From positions 4,464,001-4,528,000 of the forward strand of contig NZ_CP023688.1 of assembly GCF_008704655.1 (NCBI RefSeq): DNA of 64,000 nucleotides, given 5' to 3'. Each line of letters starts with the position of its first letter. Position 1 is the stretch's first letter. Below, piece after piece: positions 49,579 to 59,058 of this stretch. The translations under genes were made by a program, and so were the position numbers. Source of the DNA: Streptomyces rimosus (GTDB lineage Bacteria; Actinomycetota; Actinomycetes; Streptomycetales; Streptomycetaceae). The notes beneath the pieces are model-generated. The model saw only the letters and a program-made list of their open reading frames with translations, searched no databases and had not been told where the DNA came from.

Positions 49579-50627
49579 CGTGCGCGGCCCGGCGGGGCGG
49601 GGGTGAGCGGGCCGGAGACGATCCGGCCCCGGCCGTGCGGCCCGGCTCCCTTGATCCGGCGGATCAGCGGCGAGGATTCCATGTGCCGTACGCCGGGCAG
49701 CGCCGCGATACGGGTGGTGAGGTACGTGTACAGGGCGCGTACATCGGGGCACAGTACCGACGCGAAGAGGTTGTGCGGGCCGGTGGTCGCGCAGGCGAAG
49801 GCCACCTCGGGGTGCTGGGCGAGCGCGGCTCCGGCGGCGGCCAGTTCGCTGGGGGCGACGGAGAGCCAGAGGGAGACCATGACGCCGAAGCCGAAGTACC
49901 GGGCGTCGTAGTCGACGTCGTAATAGAGGACGCCGTCCGCGCGCAGTTCGGACAGCCGGCGGCGGACGGTGGACTGGGACCAGCCGGTGACCGTGGCCAG
50001 GTCGGCGAGGCCGGTCCGGCCGTCCTCGGCGAGCGCGTCCAGGAGGCGGCGGTCGGCCGCGGTGAGCGCGACGGGCGCTGTGCGCGTGGGCGGCGCGCCG
50101 GTCCGCCGGTCGGCCGCGGCGGACGCCGGGTGGCGCAGCCGCGCCGCCTGTTCCTCGGTCAGCGCGCCGGACTTGTTGACCAGGCCCAGCGGCCCGCCGA
50201 AGAATTCGTGCAGCATGCAGTGCGCGGTGACGCCGACCACGCTCGGGGTGCGCGGCAGCTTCTGGAGCAGCAGCGCGTCGCTGTCCCGGCTGCTGGCGGC
50301 GCGGCACACGGCGCCGATCTCGGTCCCGCCGGACATCAGGCTCACCCAGGAGGTGTCGGTGCGCCGGGCCAGCGCCTCGGCGACCGCGACGGCCGCGTCG
50401 GGCGTGCACTGGACCCGTACCAGCCATTCGATCTCGCCGAGGGCCGGCGGGTCGGTGAGCCCCATCACCTTGATCATCCCGGCGCCGCGCAGCCGCCCGT
50501 AGCGGCGGGCAACGGTCTGGTCGGAGACGCCGAGGACCTCGGCGATACGGCTGAAGGGTGCCCGGCCGTCGAGCTGGAGGGCGTGTACCAGCCCCTGGTC
50601 CAGCTCGTCGAAGCTGTCGGTTTTCAC
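49575..50627 (-). CDS. Lrp/AsnC-family regulator, two-unit form
   Basis: The product has 350 aa, about twice the usual size. It holds two Lrp units, each with an AsnC-type HTH (ELDQGLVHALQLDGRAPFSR, RIAEVLGVSDQTVARRYGRL; and ADRRLLDALAEDGRTGL, ATVTGWSQSTVRRRL) and a RAM-like ligand domain. Duplicated Lrp proteins are common in actinomycetes and often sense amino acids. It is divergent from the MFS pump and may control it and the coupled rhomboid-like gene. Confidence 0.9.
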   Translation of the reverse strand: MKTDSFDELDQGLVHALQLDGRAPFSRIAEVLGVSDQTVARRYGRLRGAGMIKVMGLTDPPALGEIEWLVRVQCTPDAAVAVAEALARRTDTSWVSLMSGGTEIGAVCRAASSRDSDALLLQKLPRTPSVVGVTAHCMLHEFFGGPLGLVNKSGALTEEQAARLRHPASAAADRRTGAPPTRTAPVALTAADRRLLDALAEDGRTGLADLATVTGWSQSTVRRRLSELRADGVLYYDVDYDARYFGFGVMVSLWLSVAPSELAAAGAALAQHPEVAFACATTGPHNLFASVLCPDVRALYTYLTTRIAALPGVRHMESSPLIRRIKGAGPHGRGRIVSGPLTPAPPGRAR

Positions 50628-50755
50628 CAGGAAAGGCTAACCCGTGTCGGATTGCGCCGCACGGTACGCCGTGGCTGGGAGTGGCGGGCGTTCCGACCGG
50701 ACTCTGGTGCGGGGGACGGAACCAACGACAACACCGATGACCACAGAGGATCCAG

Positions 50756-52279
50756 ATGCACAACGGGCGGAGCAGATGGTGGCCCCTGGCCGCCATCACC
50801 CTGGGCAACTTCATGTTGCTCGTGGACGTGACGATCGTGAACACGGCGCTGCCGCGGATGGCCGACGGCCTGCACGCCTCCTTCACCTCCTTGCAGTGGG
50901 TGATGGACATCTACGCGCTGGCGCTGGCCGCGCTGCTGATGGTGGCCGGTTCGGCGGCCGACCTGTTCGGGCGCCGCAAGCTGTACCTGGCGGGACTCGC
51001 ACTGTTCGCGCTGTCCTCGCTGGCCTGCGGCCTGGCGCCCGACGAGGGCGTGCTGATCGCCGCGCGGGCAGTGCAGGGCGTGGGCGCGGCGGCGATGTTC
51101 GCCACCAACACGCCGCTGCTGATGGCCGCGTACCACGGCCGTGACCGGGGGGTCGCCTTCGGCATCTGGGGCGGTACGAGCGGTGCCGCGGCGGCGGTCG
51201 GCCCGCTGCTGGGCGGTGTGCTGACCCAGTACGTGGACTGGCGCGCGATCTTCCTGGTCAACCTGCCGCTGACGGCGGTGGCGATGTGGATCACTCTGCG
51301 GTCGGTACCGGAGTCGCACGGCGACCGTACGGGGCGCATCGACTGGCCGGGCGCCGGCGCGTTCACGCTGTGCGCGGGCGCACTGACGTACGGGCTGATG
51401 CGCGGTGGTGAGGAGGGCTGGACGGAGTCCGGCACGCTCCTGTCGCTGGCGGTGGCCCTGCTGGCGCTGGCCGTCTTCGTGGCCGTGGAACGCCGTACGG
51501 CGCAGCCGCTGCTGGACCTGAAGCTGATGCGGCGCCCGGCCTTCGCCGTCCTGATGGCGGCGGCGCTGCTGCTCCAGGCCGCGGCGTTCCCGTACCTGAC
51601 GTACGTGGGCCTGTGGCTGCAGAACATCCTGGGCCTGAGCCCGGTGATGGGCGGACTCGCGGTGCTGCCGATGGCGGCGGCGTCGATGGCCGTCGGCATG
51701 TTCGGCGGACGGTTCCTGCACCGGCTGGCGCCGCAGGTGCCCATCGGCGTCGGCCTGCTGCTGATCGGCGCCGGACCGCTGCTGCACGTCCTGCTGCTGA
51801 ACGACGACTCCGGCTGGGCGGTCCTCACGCCGGGCCTGCTCATCAGCGGCGTCGGCATCGGCATGGCCATGCCCGTACTGGTCTCGGCGGCGCTGGGCAC
51901 GGCCCCGCCGCAGCGCGCCGGCATGGCGAGCGGCGCGGTGAACACCTTCCGCCAGCTCGGTTTCGCGCTCGGCATCGCGATCCTCGGCACGGTCTTCACC
52001 CAGGGCATGCAGTCCGCGGGCGCGCACGCCGGTCCGGGCGTCGGTTACGTCCACGGTCTGACCCGGGTGTCCCTGGTCGCGGGCATCGTGGCGGTGGCGA
52101 CGGGCCTGCTGGTCCTGGCCGTCGTACGCAACCGGCCTGCGGACCGGGACCGGCCCGCGGACCGTACGGCCGCGGCTGCCGCGGGGACGGCGGGCTCGGA
52201 TTCCGGCACGGCCGGCACCGGTACGGCCGCTCCCGCAACGGCCGCTGCCGGAACGGCGGTCGGCGCGGACCGGGGGTGA
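50756..52279 (+). CDS. MFS drug-efflux transporter, DHA2 family
   Basis: ATG 50756 follows AGAGGA. The product has 507 aa and about 14 membrane helices, with DHA2 motifs: LLVDVTIVNTALPRM (motif D1), GSAADLFGRRKLYLAG (motif A) and GVLTQYVDWRAIFLVNLPL (motif C region). The cytoplasmic tail is Ala/Gly/Thr-rich. It probably exports a toxic compound by proton antiport. It is divergent from the Lrp regulator; the substrate is unknown. Confidence 0.9.
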   Translation: MHNGRSRWWPLAAITLGNFMLLVDVTIVNTALPRMADGLHASFTSLQWVMDIYALALAALLMVAGSAADLFGRRKLYLAGLALFALSSLACGLAPDEGVLIAARAVQGVGAAAMFATNTPLLMAAYHGRDRGVAFGIWGGTSGAAAAVGPLLGGVLTQYVDWRAIFLVNLPLTAVAMWITLRSVPESHGDRTGRIDWPGAGAFTLCAGALTYGLMRGGEEGWTESGTLLSLAVALLALAVFVAVERRTAQPLLDLKLMRRPAFAVLMAAALLLQAAAFPYLTYVGLWLQNILGLSPVMGGLAVLPMAAASMAVGMFGGRFLHRLAPQVPIGVGLLLIGAGPLLHVLLLNDDSGWAVLTPGLLISGVGIGMAMPVLVSAALGTAPPQRAGMASGAVNTFRQLGFALGIAILGTVFTQGMQSAGAHAGPGVGYVHGLTRVSLVAGIVAVATGLLVLAVVRNRPADRDRPADRTAAAAAGTAGSDSGTAGTGTAAPATAAAGTAVGADRG

Positions 52280-52329
52280 CGGCAGCGTCGTACGACGGGG
52301 CGCCGCACAGCGGCAGCGCCGTACGACGG

Positions 52330-52374
52330 CATCACAACGCGGCCGGCCCACGGCGGGTCGGCCGCGTGGTGATG
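52330..52374 (+). terminator. Terminator after the MFS gene
   Basis: Arms 52330-52345 and 52359-52374 (CATCACAACGCGGCCG) pair with one mismatch over a 13-nt loop, about 50 bp after the stop. Two CGTACGAC palindromic motifs precede it. Confidence 0.65.
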
Positions 52375-52509
52375 TCTCCAACGGGTCGGCCCCCGGAACC
52401 GTCCGGCGCCATGGCCGGTTCCGGGTGGCCGCCTGGCGCCGTTCCCCGATCCTCCTCGCGCCCGCACACCCAAGTCAATCCTCGGGTTTTCTTCCAAACC
52501 CCTTAGCTG

Positions 52510-52515
52510 TAGCTT
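52510..52515 (+). promoter_or_regulatory. -10 box of leaderless LysR transcript
   Basis: TAGCTT, six bases, then GTG 52522. There is no ribosome site, and the frame's reported TTG at 52519 would fall before the transcript start. Confidence 0.55.
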
Positions 52516-52521
52516 GGGTTG

Positions 52522-53544
52522 GTGACCGTCGACGACCTCCGCGTCTTCGTCGCCGTCTGCGACGCGGGCAGCCTCAGCGCCGTCGCCCGCGACCTGGGCT
52601 GTACGCAGTCGGCGGTGAGCCAGCGCGTCAAGCGGCTCGAACGGGAGGCGGACATCGGCTTGTTGGAGCGGCGGCCGCGCGGCGTGGCGCCCACCCGGGC
52701 GGGCCGCATCCTGCACCGCGCCGCGAGCGGCTCCCTCGGCGAACTCGACCTGGCGCTACGCCGCCTGGCCGATCTGCGCCGCGGCGACGTCGGCACGCTC
52801 CGCATCACCACCGGAGCGACGACCGTACGGCACTTCATGTCGGCCGCCGTGGTCGCCTTCCGCGCCCGCCACCCGCACGTCGACCTGGAGTTCCAGACCG
52901 AGAACTCCGGCCGCCGCTGCTGCGAGGCGGTCGCCGACGGCACCGCCGAGCTGGCCTGGATCACCATCGGCACGCCCGTACGCGGCATCGAGCAGCACCC
53001 GGTGCTGGAGCTGCCGTGGGTGCTGGCCGTACGGTCCGACGATCCGCTCGCCGCGCGCGACCGCATCGAGCCGGACGAACTGGCCGGTGGCCTGAACGGC
53101 ATCCGGCTCATCCGGCTCCCGGAGAACTCCGTGTCCCGGATGCGGCTCGACGGCCACCTGGCGCGGCCGGAGACCGGCCCCGCGCCCGCCAGCTCCGCCA
53201 GCGTGGCCGACTGGGACACCGCGATGCTGCTGGCCGAACTGGGCGTCGGCCATGCCGTGGTACCGGATCTGCCGGGGCGGCGCGGCGCCGACCACCCGGA
53301 CCTGCGGCTGATCCCGGTCCCGGGGCTGCCGCCGCTGGCGACCGGCTGGGCGGTACGGCAGTGGGCCACGCTGAGCCCGGTCGCGGTGGAGTTCGCCGAG
53401 ACGGTGAACGCCTCGCTCACCGGTTCCGCGAACACGTACGGCTCTGCCCGCGAGCGCGGGAACCGGCCGGGACCCGCGCTCGATCATGAGTCCGCCCCCG
53501 CCCACGAGCGCAAGAGCGAGGCCGGCCCCGTTCACGGGCACTGA
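52522..53544 (+). CDS. LysR-family regulator
   Basis: GTG 52522 is chosen from the leaderless promoter spacing. The product has 340 aa: HTH at 3-62 (DLRVFVAVCDAGSLSAVARD, TQSAVSQRVKRLEREAD) and a substrate-binding domain (GTLRITTGATTVRHFMSAA, DLEFQTENSGRRCCEAVADG). It ends in a charged tail of about 35 residues beyond the usual size. No target gene is adjacent on the opposite strand. The regulon is unknown. Confidence 0.9.
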   Translation: MTVDDLRVFVAVCDAGSLSAVARDLGCTQSAVSQRVKRLEREADIGLLERRPRGVAPTRAGRILHRAASGSLGELDLALRRLADLRRGDVGTLRITTGATTVRHFMSAAVVAFRARHPHVDLEFQTENSGRRCCEAVADGTAELAWITIGTPVRGIEQHPVLELPWVLAVRSDDPLAARDRIEPDELAGGLNGIRLIRLPENSVSRMRLDGHLARPETGPAPASSASVADWDTAMLLAELGVGHAVVPDLPGRRGADHPDLRLIPVPGLPPLATGWAVRQWATLSPVAVEFAETVNASLTGSANTYGSARERGNRPGPALDHESAPAHERKSEAGPVHGH

Positions 53545-53633
53545 AGCACGCGTGCTCCCATGCGCCCCTCGCGCGCCCGGCGCGCAGGAGGCGCACCCAC
53601 CACTCGCCTCCGTACGGCCCGCGTCCCCCGCAT

Positions 53634-54458
53634 TCACCCCCCGACGACCGGCTCCTGCAGCTCGGTCACCCACCGCTCCCGGTCCTCCGGGCACTCCAGC
53701 GTCAGCTCCCGCGGATACCCTGCGGAGCGGTACGGGCTGTCGGCGAGCCAGCGGGCCAGGGTCTGCGCGGTGGGCAGCACCCGCTCCATCGGGCCGCGGT
53801 GCACCACCGTGGCCGCCCGCTCGACGGCCGGCAGGTCCACGATCGCGAAGTCGTAGGACGGCCGCGGGGCGGCCGCGACCGGGACCGCCGCGTGCACCGT
53901 GATCCGGTCCCCGCCCTCCGGCGCGTCCTCGTAGTACGCGATCGCCGGGCCGGCCGGCTCGACGCCCGCGGCGGCCAGCCGCCGGAACAGCTCCGCGTAC
54001 AGCGGCCGGATCACCGGTCCGATGTCCTCGGGCCCGAAGCTCGCCGCGGTGCCGGTCAGTTCGGCGACCCGGACCGCCTCGACGCGCTTGACCACCACGT
54101 CCTCCACGGCCATCCGCCCCTCCTCCTCGATCGTCCGGAGCCGCGCCTCGACCCGGGCCAGCCGGGCGCCCGCGGCCGTGACCGCCGCCGCCAGCTCGGC
54201 CCGGCGCAGCCGCAGCATGCCGCGCAGTTCCGCCGCGCTCACCTGCTCGTCCAGGACGGCCGCGATCTGCTGGAGGGTGAAGCCGAGGTCCTTGAGGGCG
54301 ATGATGCGGTTGAGGCGGGCGAGCTGCGCGGCCTCGTAGTAGCGGTAGCCGGTGTCCGGGTCCGTACGGGCCGGGCGCAGCAGCCCGATGGCGTCGTAGT
54401 GCCGCAGCATGCGGGCCGACACCCGTCCGTGGCCGGCGAAGTCTCCGATGGTGAACAT
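53634..54458 (-). CDS. MerR-family regulator with GyrI-like effector domain
   Basis: ATG 54458 follows CTGGGAG. The product has 274 aa: MerR HTH (FTIGDFAGHGRVSARMLRHY, DTGYRYYEAAQLARLNRII), a dimerisation coiled coil (75-120) and a GyrI-like small-molecule-binding domain (about 125-270), as in BmrR/BltR multidrug sensors. It is divergent from the SAV_915 gene. A dyad in its promoter is the likely autoregulatory site. Confidence 0.9.
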   Translation of the reverse strand: MFTIGDFAGHGRVSARMLRHYDAIGLLRPARTDPDTGYRYYEAAQLARLNRIIALKDLGFTLQQIAAVLDEQVSAAELRGMLRLRRAELAAAVTAAGARLARVEARLRTIEEEGRMAVEDVVVKRVEAVRVAELTGTAASFGPEDIGPVIRPLYAELFRRLAAAGVEPAGPAIAYYEDAPEGGDRITVHAAVPVAAAPRPSYDFAIVDLPAVERAATVVHRGPMERVLPTAQTLARWLADSPYRSAGYPRELTLECPEDRERWVTELQEPVVGG

Positions 54459-54477
54459 GACGTCTCCCAGTGCAGGG

Positions 54478-54500
54478 CTTGCCACAGTGTGAAGGTCAAG
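54478..54500 (-). promoter_or_regulatory. MerR-type operator/promoter
   Basis: On the minus strand TTGACC is followed by a dyad whose ends are CTTG and CAAG (54478-54500), spaced about 19 bp from the -10 position, typical for MerR promoters. It lies 20 bp before the MerR start. Confidence 0.5.
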
Positions 54501-54807
54501 GGGGCGGCCGGCGGCCGGGACGGTCTTCGTACGCCCGGCCGCAACGATCCTCGCGGAAGTCCGGCCGGCGCGTCCCGGGGAATTCGGGGTACGCGCGGGC
54601 CCGCGCCGGGTCGTGCGTACCCCGCCGTGCTCCGGAGCGTGCGCCGGGGCACCAGCATTGCGTCAAGGGGCGTCCACGGACCGTCAATGATGCGTCAGTA
54701 CGCCGCCGAGCACCTGCCGGTACGGGCATAGCGTCGAGGAGGAGCCCCGGCACTTCCCCTTCCACCGGTCCGGGGCCGGTCCTGTGCGAGCAGCGAGGAG
54801 CGACGCC
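54501..54807. other. 307-bp divergent spacer
   Basis: It contains the SAV_915 promoter region and no gene or RNA I can identify. A GAGGAG before 54808 is the ribosome site of the next gene. Confidence 0.5.
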
Positions 54808-55125
54808 GTGTCCCAGCAGCACCTGTACGAGGAAGATCCCGAACCTGCCGAACGCATCCCGGCCGGGCTGCTGTTCGTCCCGGTCCGGCCGGGCCCCGCG
54901 GGCTGTACGGCCCGCCTGTTCCGCACCCCGCTCGGCGGCCGTACCGCCGTCGGCTTCACCTCCCCGCAGCGGCTCGCCGCGGCGCTCGGCGCCGACCAGC
55001 CGTGGATCCGGCTCGCCGAGCCCGCGCTGCGCGCCCTCGCCGAGCCGCTCGGCGCCGGCGTCCTGACCGTGGACCCGCGTCTCGCCCCGGGTAGCCGCCG
55101 TACGCCGCTGCTGCGGGCCGTCTGA
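54808..55125 (+). CDS. SAV_915 family protein
   Basis: GTG 54808 follows CGAGGAG. The product has 105 aa. Its middle (RTAVGFTSPQRLAAALGADQ, WIRLAEPALRALAEPLG, LTVDPRL) matches my memory of the SAV_915/SseB-like family. The function is unknown. It lies 17 bp before the decarboxylase gene with AGAAGGG between, so the two form an operon. Confidence 0.75.
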   Translation: MSQQHLYEEDPEPAERIPAGLLFVPVRPGPAGCTARLFRTPLGGRTAVGFTSPQRLAAALGADQPWIRLAEPALRALAEPLGAGVLTVDPRLAPGSRRTPLLRAV

Positions 55126-55142
55126 GAAGGGCGAACGACACC

Positions 55143-56534
55143 ATGACCGTGACGACCACGACACCGCAGCGCACCACCGGGCAGCCGGCCGGCCCGGACC
55201 GCCCCGGCCTCCCGGGCAGCCCGTCCGACGACCTCCCCGACGACCTCTCCGTATGGCCCGCCTCGACGGCCGAACTGCCGCACGCCGACCTCTCCGTGGG
55301 CGGCGTCCCGCTCACCGAGCTGGCCGAGCGCTTCGGCACCCCCACGTACGTCCTGGACGAGGCCGAGGTACGCGCCCGATGCCGCGCCTACCTGCGCGCC
55401 TTCCCCGACGCCGACGTCCTGTACGCGGCCAAGGCGTTCCTGTGCCGCGCCATGGCCCACTGGGTGCGGGAGGAGGGCCTGGGCCTGGACGTCTGCTCCG
55501 CCGGCGAGTTGGAACTCGCCGTCACCACCGGCTTCCCGCCCTCCCGCATCGTGCTGCACGGCAACGCCAAGAGTCCGGACGACCTGAGTACCGCGCTGCG
55601 TCTGGGAGTCGGCCGGATCGTCATCGACAGCACCTCCGAGATCGCCCGGCTCGCCGCCGCGGTCCCCGCGGGTTCCCGGCAGCAGGTACTCGTACGAGTG
55701 GTTCCCGGCATCGCGGCCGGCGGCCACGCCAAGATCCGTACCGGTACCGACGACCAGAAGTTCGGCCTCTCTCTGGCCGACGGCTCGGCCCAGCACGCCA
55801 TCACCCGCATACTGGGCCAGCCGCGGCTGCACCTGGTGGGGCTGCACTGTCACCTGGGCTCCCAGATCACCACCGTCAAACCGTTCCTGTCGGCCGTCCG
55901 GCGGCTGGTGGGCCTGCTGGCCCGCATCCAGGAGCAGCACGGCGTCACACTGTCGCAGCTGGACATCGGCGGCGGCCACGGCGTCGCCTACCGGCCCGGC
56001 GAGGCCGCCATGGACATCGCGGCGCTCGGCGCCAAGGTACGGGCCGAGCTGGCCGGCGGCTGCGCGGCGGCCGGACTGCCGGTGCCCCGCCTGACCGTCG
56101 AGCCGGGCCGTGCCATCGCGGGCCCGTCCGGCGTCGCCCTGTACCGGGTGCTGTCCGTCAAGCGGACCGGTGAGCACACCTTCGTGGCCGTCGACGGCGG
56201 GATGAGCGACAACCCGCGGCCCGCGCTGTACGGGGTGCGGTACGCGCCCCGGCTGGTCGGGCGCCGGTCGAGCGCCGCCCCCGCGCCGGTGAGCGTGGTG
56301 GGGCGGCACTGCGAGGCCGGCGATGTGCTCGCCGCCGGCGTACGGCTGCCCGGCGACGTGCGGCCCGGCGACCTGATCGCCGTACCGGTGGCGGGCGCGT
56401 ACCACCTGTCCATGGCCTCGGGCTACAACCTGGTGGGCCGCCCGCCGGTGGTCGCCGTCGCGGACGGGCAGGCGCGCACGCTCGTACGGCGGGAGTCGCT
56501 GGCCGATATCCAGGGGCGCGATATCGGGCTGTGA
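55143..56534 (+). CDS. PLP-dependent diaminopimelate decarboxylase-like enzyme
   Basis: The product has 463 aa. The alanine-racemase fold type III is clear: PTYVLDEAEVRARC, the PLP lysine in LYAAKAFLC, GIDIGGGHG-like LDIGGGHGVAY, EPGRAIAGPSG, VDGGMSDNPRPALY and GAYHLSMASGYN. It probably decarboxylates meso-diaminopimelate to lysine or a similar substrate. The N-terminal 40 residues are a Pro/Asp-rich extension. As it pairs with a SAV_915 gene away from lysine genes it may be a second copy. Confidence 0.88.
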   Translation: MTVTTTTPQRTTGQPAGPDRPGLPGSPSDDLPDDLSVWPASTAELPHADLSVGGVPLTELAERFGTPTYVLDEAEVRARCRAYLRAFPDADVLYAAKAFLCRAMAHWVREEGLGLDVCSAGELELAVTTGFPPSRIVLHGNAKSPDDLSTALRLGVGRIVIDSTSEIARLAAAVPAGSRQQVLVRVVPGIAAGGHAKIRTGTDDQKFGLSLADGSAQHAITRILGQPRLHLVGLHCHLGSQITTVKPFLSAVRRLVGLLARIQEQHGVTLSQLDIGGGHGVAYRPGEAAMDIAALGAKVRAELAGGCAAAGLPVPRLTVEPGRAIAGPSGVALYRVLSVKRTGEHTFVAVDGGMSDNPRPALYGVRYAPRLVGRRSSAAPAPVSVVGRHCEAGDVLAAGVRLPGDVRPGDLIAVPVAGAYHLSMASGYNLVGRPPVVAVADGQARTLVRRESLADIQGRDIGL

Positions 56535-56540
56535 GGCCCT

Positions 56541-56578
56541 TGCACTGTGCACGGAGCGAAGACTCCGTGCACAGTGCA
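56541..56578 (+). terminator. Inverted repeat after the decarboxylase gene
   Basis: Arms 56541-56556 and 56563-56578 (TGCACTGTGCACGGAG) pair perfectly over CGAAGA, 6 bp after the stop. It is likely a terminator. The TGTGCAC core and its place before the FadR gene leave an operator role open. Confidence 0.7.
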
Positions 56579-56668
56579 GCGATTATTTGTAGGATGACTG
56601 GGCAACGGGGCAACCGGGCGAATGCCGGTTGCCCGCGCGTTCGGCCGGAACGAATCGAGGGTGTGCAC

Positions 56669-57379
56669 ATGGCATTGCAGGCAGCGGGACGACAGTCCCT
56701 CGTGGACACCGTCGTCGAGGCCCTGCGCGCCCAGCTGGCCGCCGGCACCTGGCCGGTGGGCGAGCGCATCCCCACCGAACACGCGCTGGCCGAACAGCTC
56801 CAGGTCGGACGCAACACCGTCCGCGAGGCCGTACGGGTCCTGGTGCACGCCGGCATGCTGCGCTCCCGGCAGGGCGAGGGCACCTTCGTCGTCTCCCAGG
56901 CCGACCCGGGCGACATCATGCGCGGCGTGCAGCGGGCCGGGATCCGCGACGTACTGGAGCTGCGCATCGCCCTGGAGGCGGAGGCCGCCCGTCTGGCGGC
57001 CCAGCGGCACCGGCCGGACGACCTGGACCGGATGCGGGCCGCGCTGGACGCACAGGCCGCCCTGGAGGCCGCCAACGGGCAGCCCTTCGGCGGCGACCTG
57101 GAGCTGTACGCCGACCACGACGTGGCCTTCCACCGGGCCGTCGTGGAGGCCGCGCACAACACCGCGCTGACCGCGACGTACGCCTGGTTCAGCAGCTCCG
57201 TACGCGAAGCGCTGCTCACCTCGCTCGACGACGAGCAGATGCCGCGCATGGTGCACGGCGATCACCGCGCCGTCCTGGACGCCATCGCGTCCGGCGACCC
57301 CGAGGCGGCGGAGAAAGCCGTTCGCGCGCTGCTGGAGCCGCCGAAACGGGCGCTGGAGAAGCTGCTCGCGGAGCGGTGA
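56669..57379 (+). CDS. FadR-type GntR regulator
   Basis: I chose ATG 56669 (CGAGGG upstream); the frame opens at 56531 inside the inverted repeat. The product has 236 aa: GntR winged helix (VVEALRAQLAAGTWPVGERI, QVGRNTVREAVRVLVHAGML) and an all-helical FCD domain with metal-ligand pattern (ELRIALEAEAARLAA, HDVAFHRAVVEAAHN, HRAVLDAIASGD). It precedes a CynX-type MFS transporter, a pairing common in Streptomyces, and probably controls it. Confidence 0.9.
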   Translation: MALQAAGRQSLVDTVVEALRAQLAAGTWPVGERIPTEHALAEQLQVGRNTVREAVRVLVHAGMLRSRQGEGTFVVSQADPGDIMRGVQRAGIRDVLELRIALEAEAARLAAQRHRPDDLDRMRAALDAQAALEAANGQPFGGDLELYADHDVAFHRAVVEAAHNTALTATYAWFSSSVREALLTSLDDEQMPRMVHGDHRAVLDAIASGDPEAAEKAVRALLEPPKRALEKLLAER

Positions 57380-57600
57380 GGGGGCGGGCCGGAGGTCCGT
57401 GATCACGTGGCGCCCGGCGCCGACGACCGGCCACGGTCGCTCCGTACCGCCACGGTCGGCCGCTGCCGGACGCCGTCGCGCCGCACCGGACGCGATCACG
57501 CCGCGCAGCCGCCGCAGAAACGTTCCTCTTCCCTCACCACTCCCGCCCCCCCACGCCCGTACGACCACCCCCGCCCCCCACGCAAGGAGAGTCACGACCC

Positions 57601-58875
57601 ATGTCAGGGACCCGGTCCGAAGCACCACTGATCGACGCCGAGGAGGACCTGACCCCGGCCCCGCCGGTCGCCGCGGCCCGCCGCCGGCTGCGCGCGCACC
57701 CGGCCCTGCTCCTGCTCGGCATCGTGCTCGCCTCGCTCAACATGCGCGCCGCGCTGGCCGGCGTCTCGCCGCTGGTGAGCGAGATCGGCACGCACTACCA
57801 CCTGGCCGCCACCGCGAGCAGCCTGGTGACGACGATCCCGCTGGTCTTCATGGGCCTCGGCTCGATCGCCGCGCCGAAACTGGCCCGCCGCTGGGGCACC
57901 GAGACGGTGCTGTGCGGCGCGCTGGTCCTGCTGTGCGGCGGCATCCTGCTGCGCATCGCGCCGCCGGTCGTGGCACTCTTCGTGGGCTGCGCGGTGGTCG
58001 GTACGTCCATCGCCCTGCTGAACGTCCTGATGCCCGGCCTGATCAAGCGGGACTTCCCGGAGAAGGCCGCGGGCATGACCGCCCTGTACTCGACGGCGAT
58101 GATCCTCGGCGCCACCGTCTCGGCCGCCTCCGCCGTGCCCCTGGAGAACGCGCTGGGCGGCTGGCAGGGTTCGCTGGCCTCGTGGGCGCTGTTGGCCGCG
58201 GTCGCCGCCGTCGTCTGGATTCCGCAGGCGCTGATCGCGCGGCGCGGTACCCACCACGGCCAGGCCGCCGCGACGCCGGCGCACGCCACCGAGGACGGGC
58301 CGAAGCTGACCCGCTCCCCGCTGGCCTGGCAGGTCACGCTCTTCATGGGCTCGCAGTCGCTGATCGCGTACGTGATGATCGCCTGGATGCCGACGGTCTT
58401 CACCGACCACGGCATGAGCAAGGCCACGGCCGGCCTGGTCTTCGCCTTCAGCACGCTGGTGCAGATGGCCGGTTCCTTCGTGGTGCCGATGCTGGCCGGC
58501 CGGATGCGGCGGCAGCGGCTGCTGGCCGTCGCCGTCACCGCCCTGATGGCCTGCGGCATCGTCGGCCTCCTCGTGGCCCCGGTGGCCGGCGCCTGGGTCT
58601 GGGCGATCCTCCTGGGCATCGGCCAGGGCGGCGCGCTCGGCCTGGCCCTGACGATGATGGTGCTGCGCTCCGGCGATGCCCACACCGCCGCCCGCCTCTC
58701 GGGCATGGCGCAGACCTGGGGCTACCTGCTCGCCGCCGCCGGCCCGCTGGTGCTCGGCGCGGTGCACCAGGCGACGCACGGCTGGACGGTACCGATCGTG
58801 CTGCTGCTGGCGGTCTGCGCGGGTCTGGTGCTGCTGGGGATGGGTGCGGGGCGTGATCGGAAGATCGGGGCCTGA
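57601..58875 (+). CDS. MFS transporter, CynX/NimT-like
   Basis: ATG 57601 follows AAGGAGAG. The product has 424 aa and 12 membrane helices (ALLLLGIVLASLNMRAALAG, SSLVTTIPLVFMGLGSIAA, VALFVGCAVVGTSIALLNVL). The motif NMRAALAGVSPL and the GLIKRDFPEKAAGMTALYS loop are typical of the CynX/NimT family, whose members move cyanate, nitroimidazoles or other small anions. A terminator follows. The FadR gene upstream is its likely regulator. Confidence 0.88.
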   Translation: MSGTRSEAPLIDAEEDLTPAPPVAAARRRLRAHPALLLLGIVLASLNMRAALAGVSPLVSEIGTHYHLAATASSLVTTIPLVFMGLGSIAAPKLARRWGTETVLCGALVLLCGGILLRIAPPVVALFVGCAVVGTSIALLNVLMPGLIKRDFPEKAAGMTALYSTAMILGATVSAASAVPLENALGGWQGSLASWALLAAVAAVVWIPQALIARRGTHHGQAAATPAHATEDGPKLTRSPLAWQVTLFMGSQSLIAYVMIAWMPTVFTDHGMSKATAGLVFAFSTLVQMAGSFVVPMLAGRMRRQRLLAVAVTALMACGIVGLLVAPVAGAWVWAILLGIGQGGALGLALTMMVLRSGDAHTAARLSGMAQTWGYLLAAAGPLVLGAVHQATHGWTVPIVLLLAVCAGLVLLGMGAGRDRKIGA

Positions 58876-58896
58876 GGCTCTGGAGATGGTCTGCTG

Positions 58897-58939
58897 AGGG
58901 CCCCTGGATCGCTTGTTGTGGGTGCGATCCAGGGGCCCT
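58897..58939 (+). terminator. Terminator after the CynX-type gene
   Basis: Two 16-nt arms (58897-58912 and 58924-58939, AGGGCCCCTGGATCGC) pair perfectly over an 11-nt loop. Confidence 0.85.
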
Positions 58940-59022
58940 TCTGCGGTGGTACGGCTTGTTCCTTAGCGGTACCGCTTGACCTTCACGAACGGGCTGGGTT
59001 GCTCTTACGAACGGCCTGGCTT

Positions 59023-59046
59023 GACCTTCACGCCGACGTAAAGGTC
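59023..59046 (+). promoter_or_regulatory. MerR-type operator before the F420-type reductase gene
   Basis: GACCTTCACG (59023-59032) and CGTAAAGGTC (59037-59046) form an inverted repeat with one mismatch, overlapping a TTGACC -35 box. The 14-bp GCTTGACCTTCACG also occurs 45 bp upstream at 58974. This is the promoter layout of MerR activators, and a MerR gene follows the reductase gene. Confidence 0.6.
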
Positions 59047-59058
59047 GAGGGTGCCTCC

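Noticed and set aside
48895..50910. 671-codon minus-strand frame
   Set aside because: Only its last 227 codons are a gene (rhomboid-like, from ATG 49578); the rest is the shadow of the Lrp gene in another frame.
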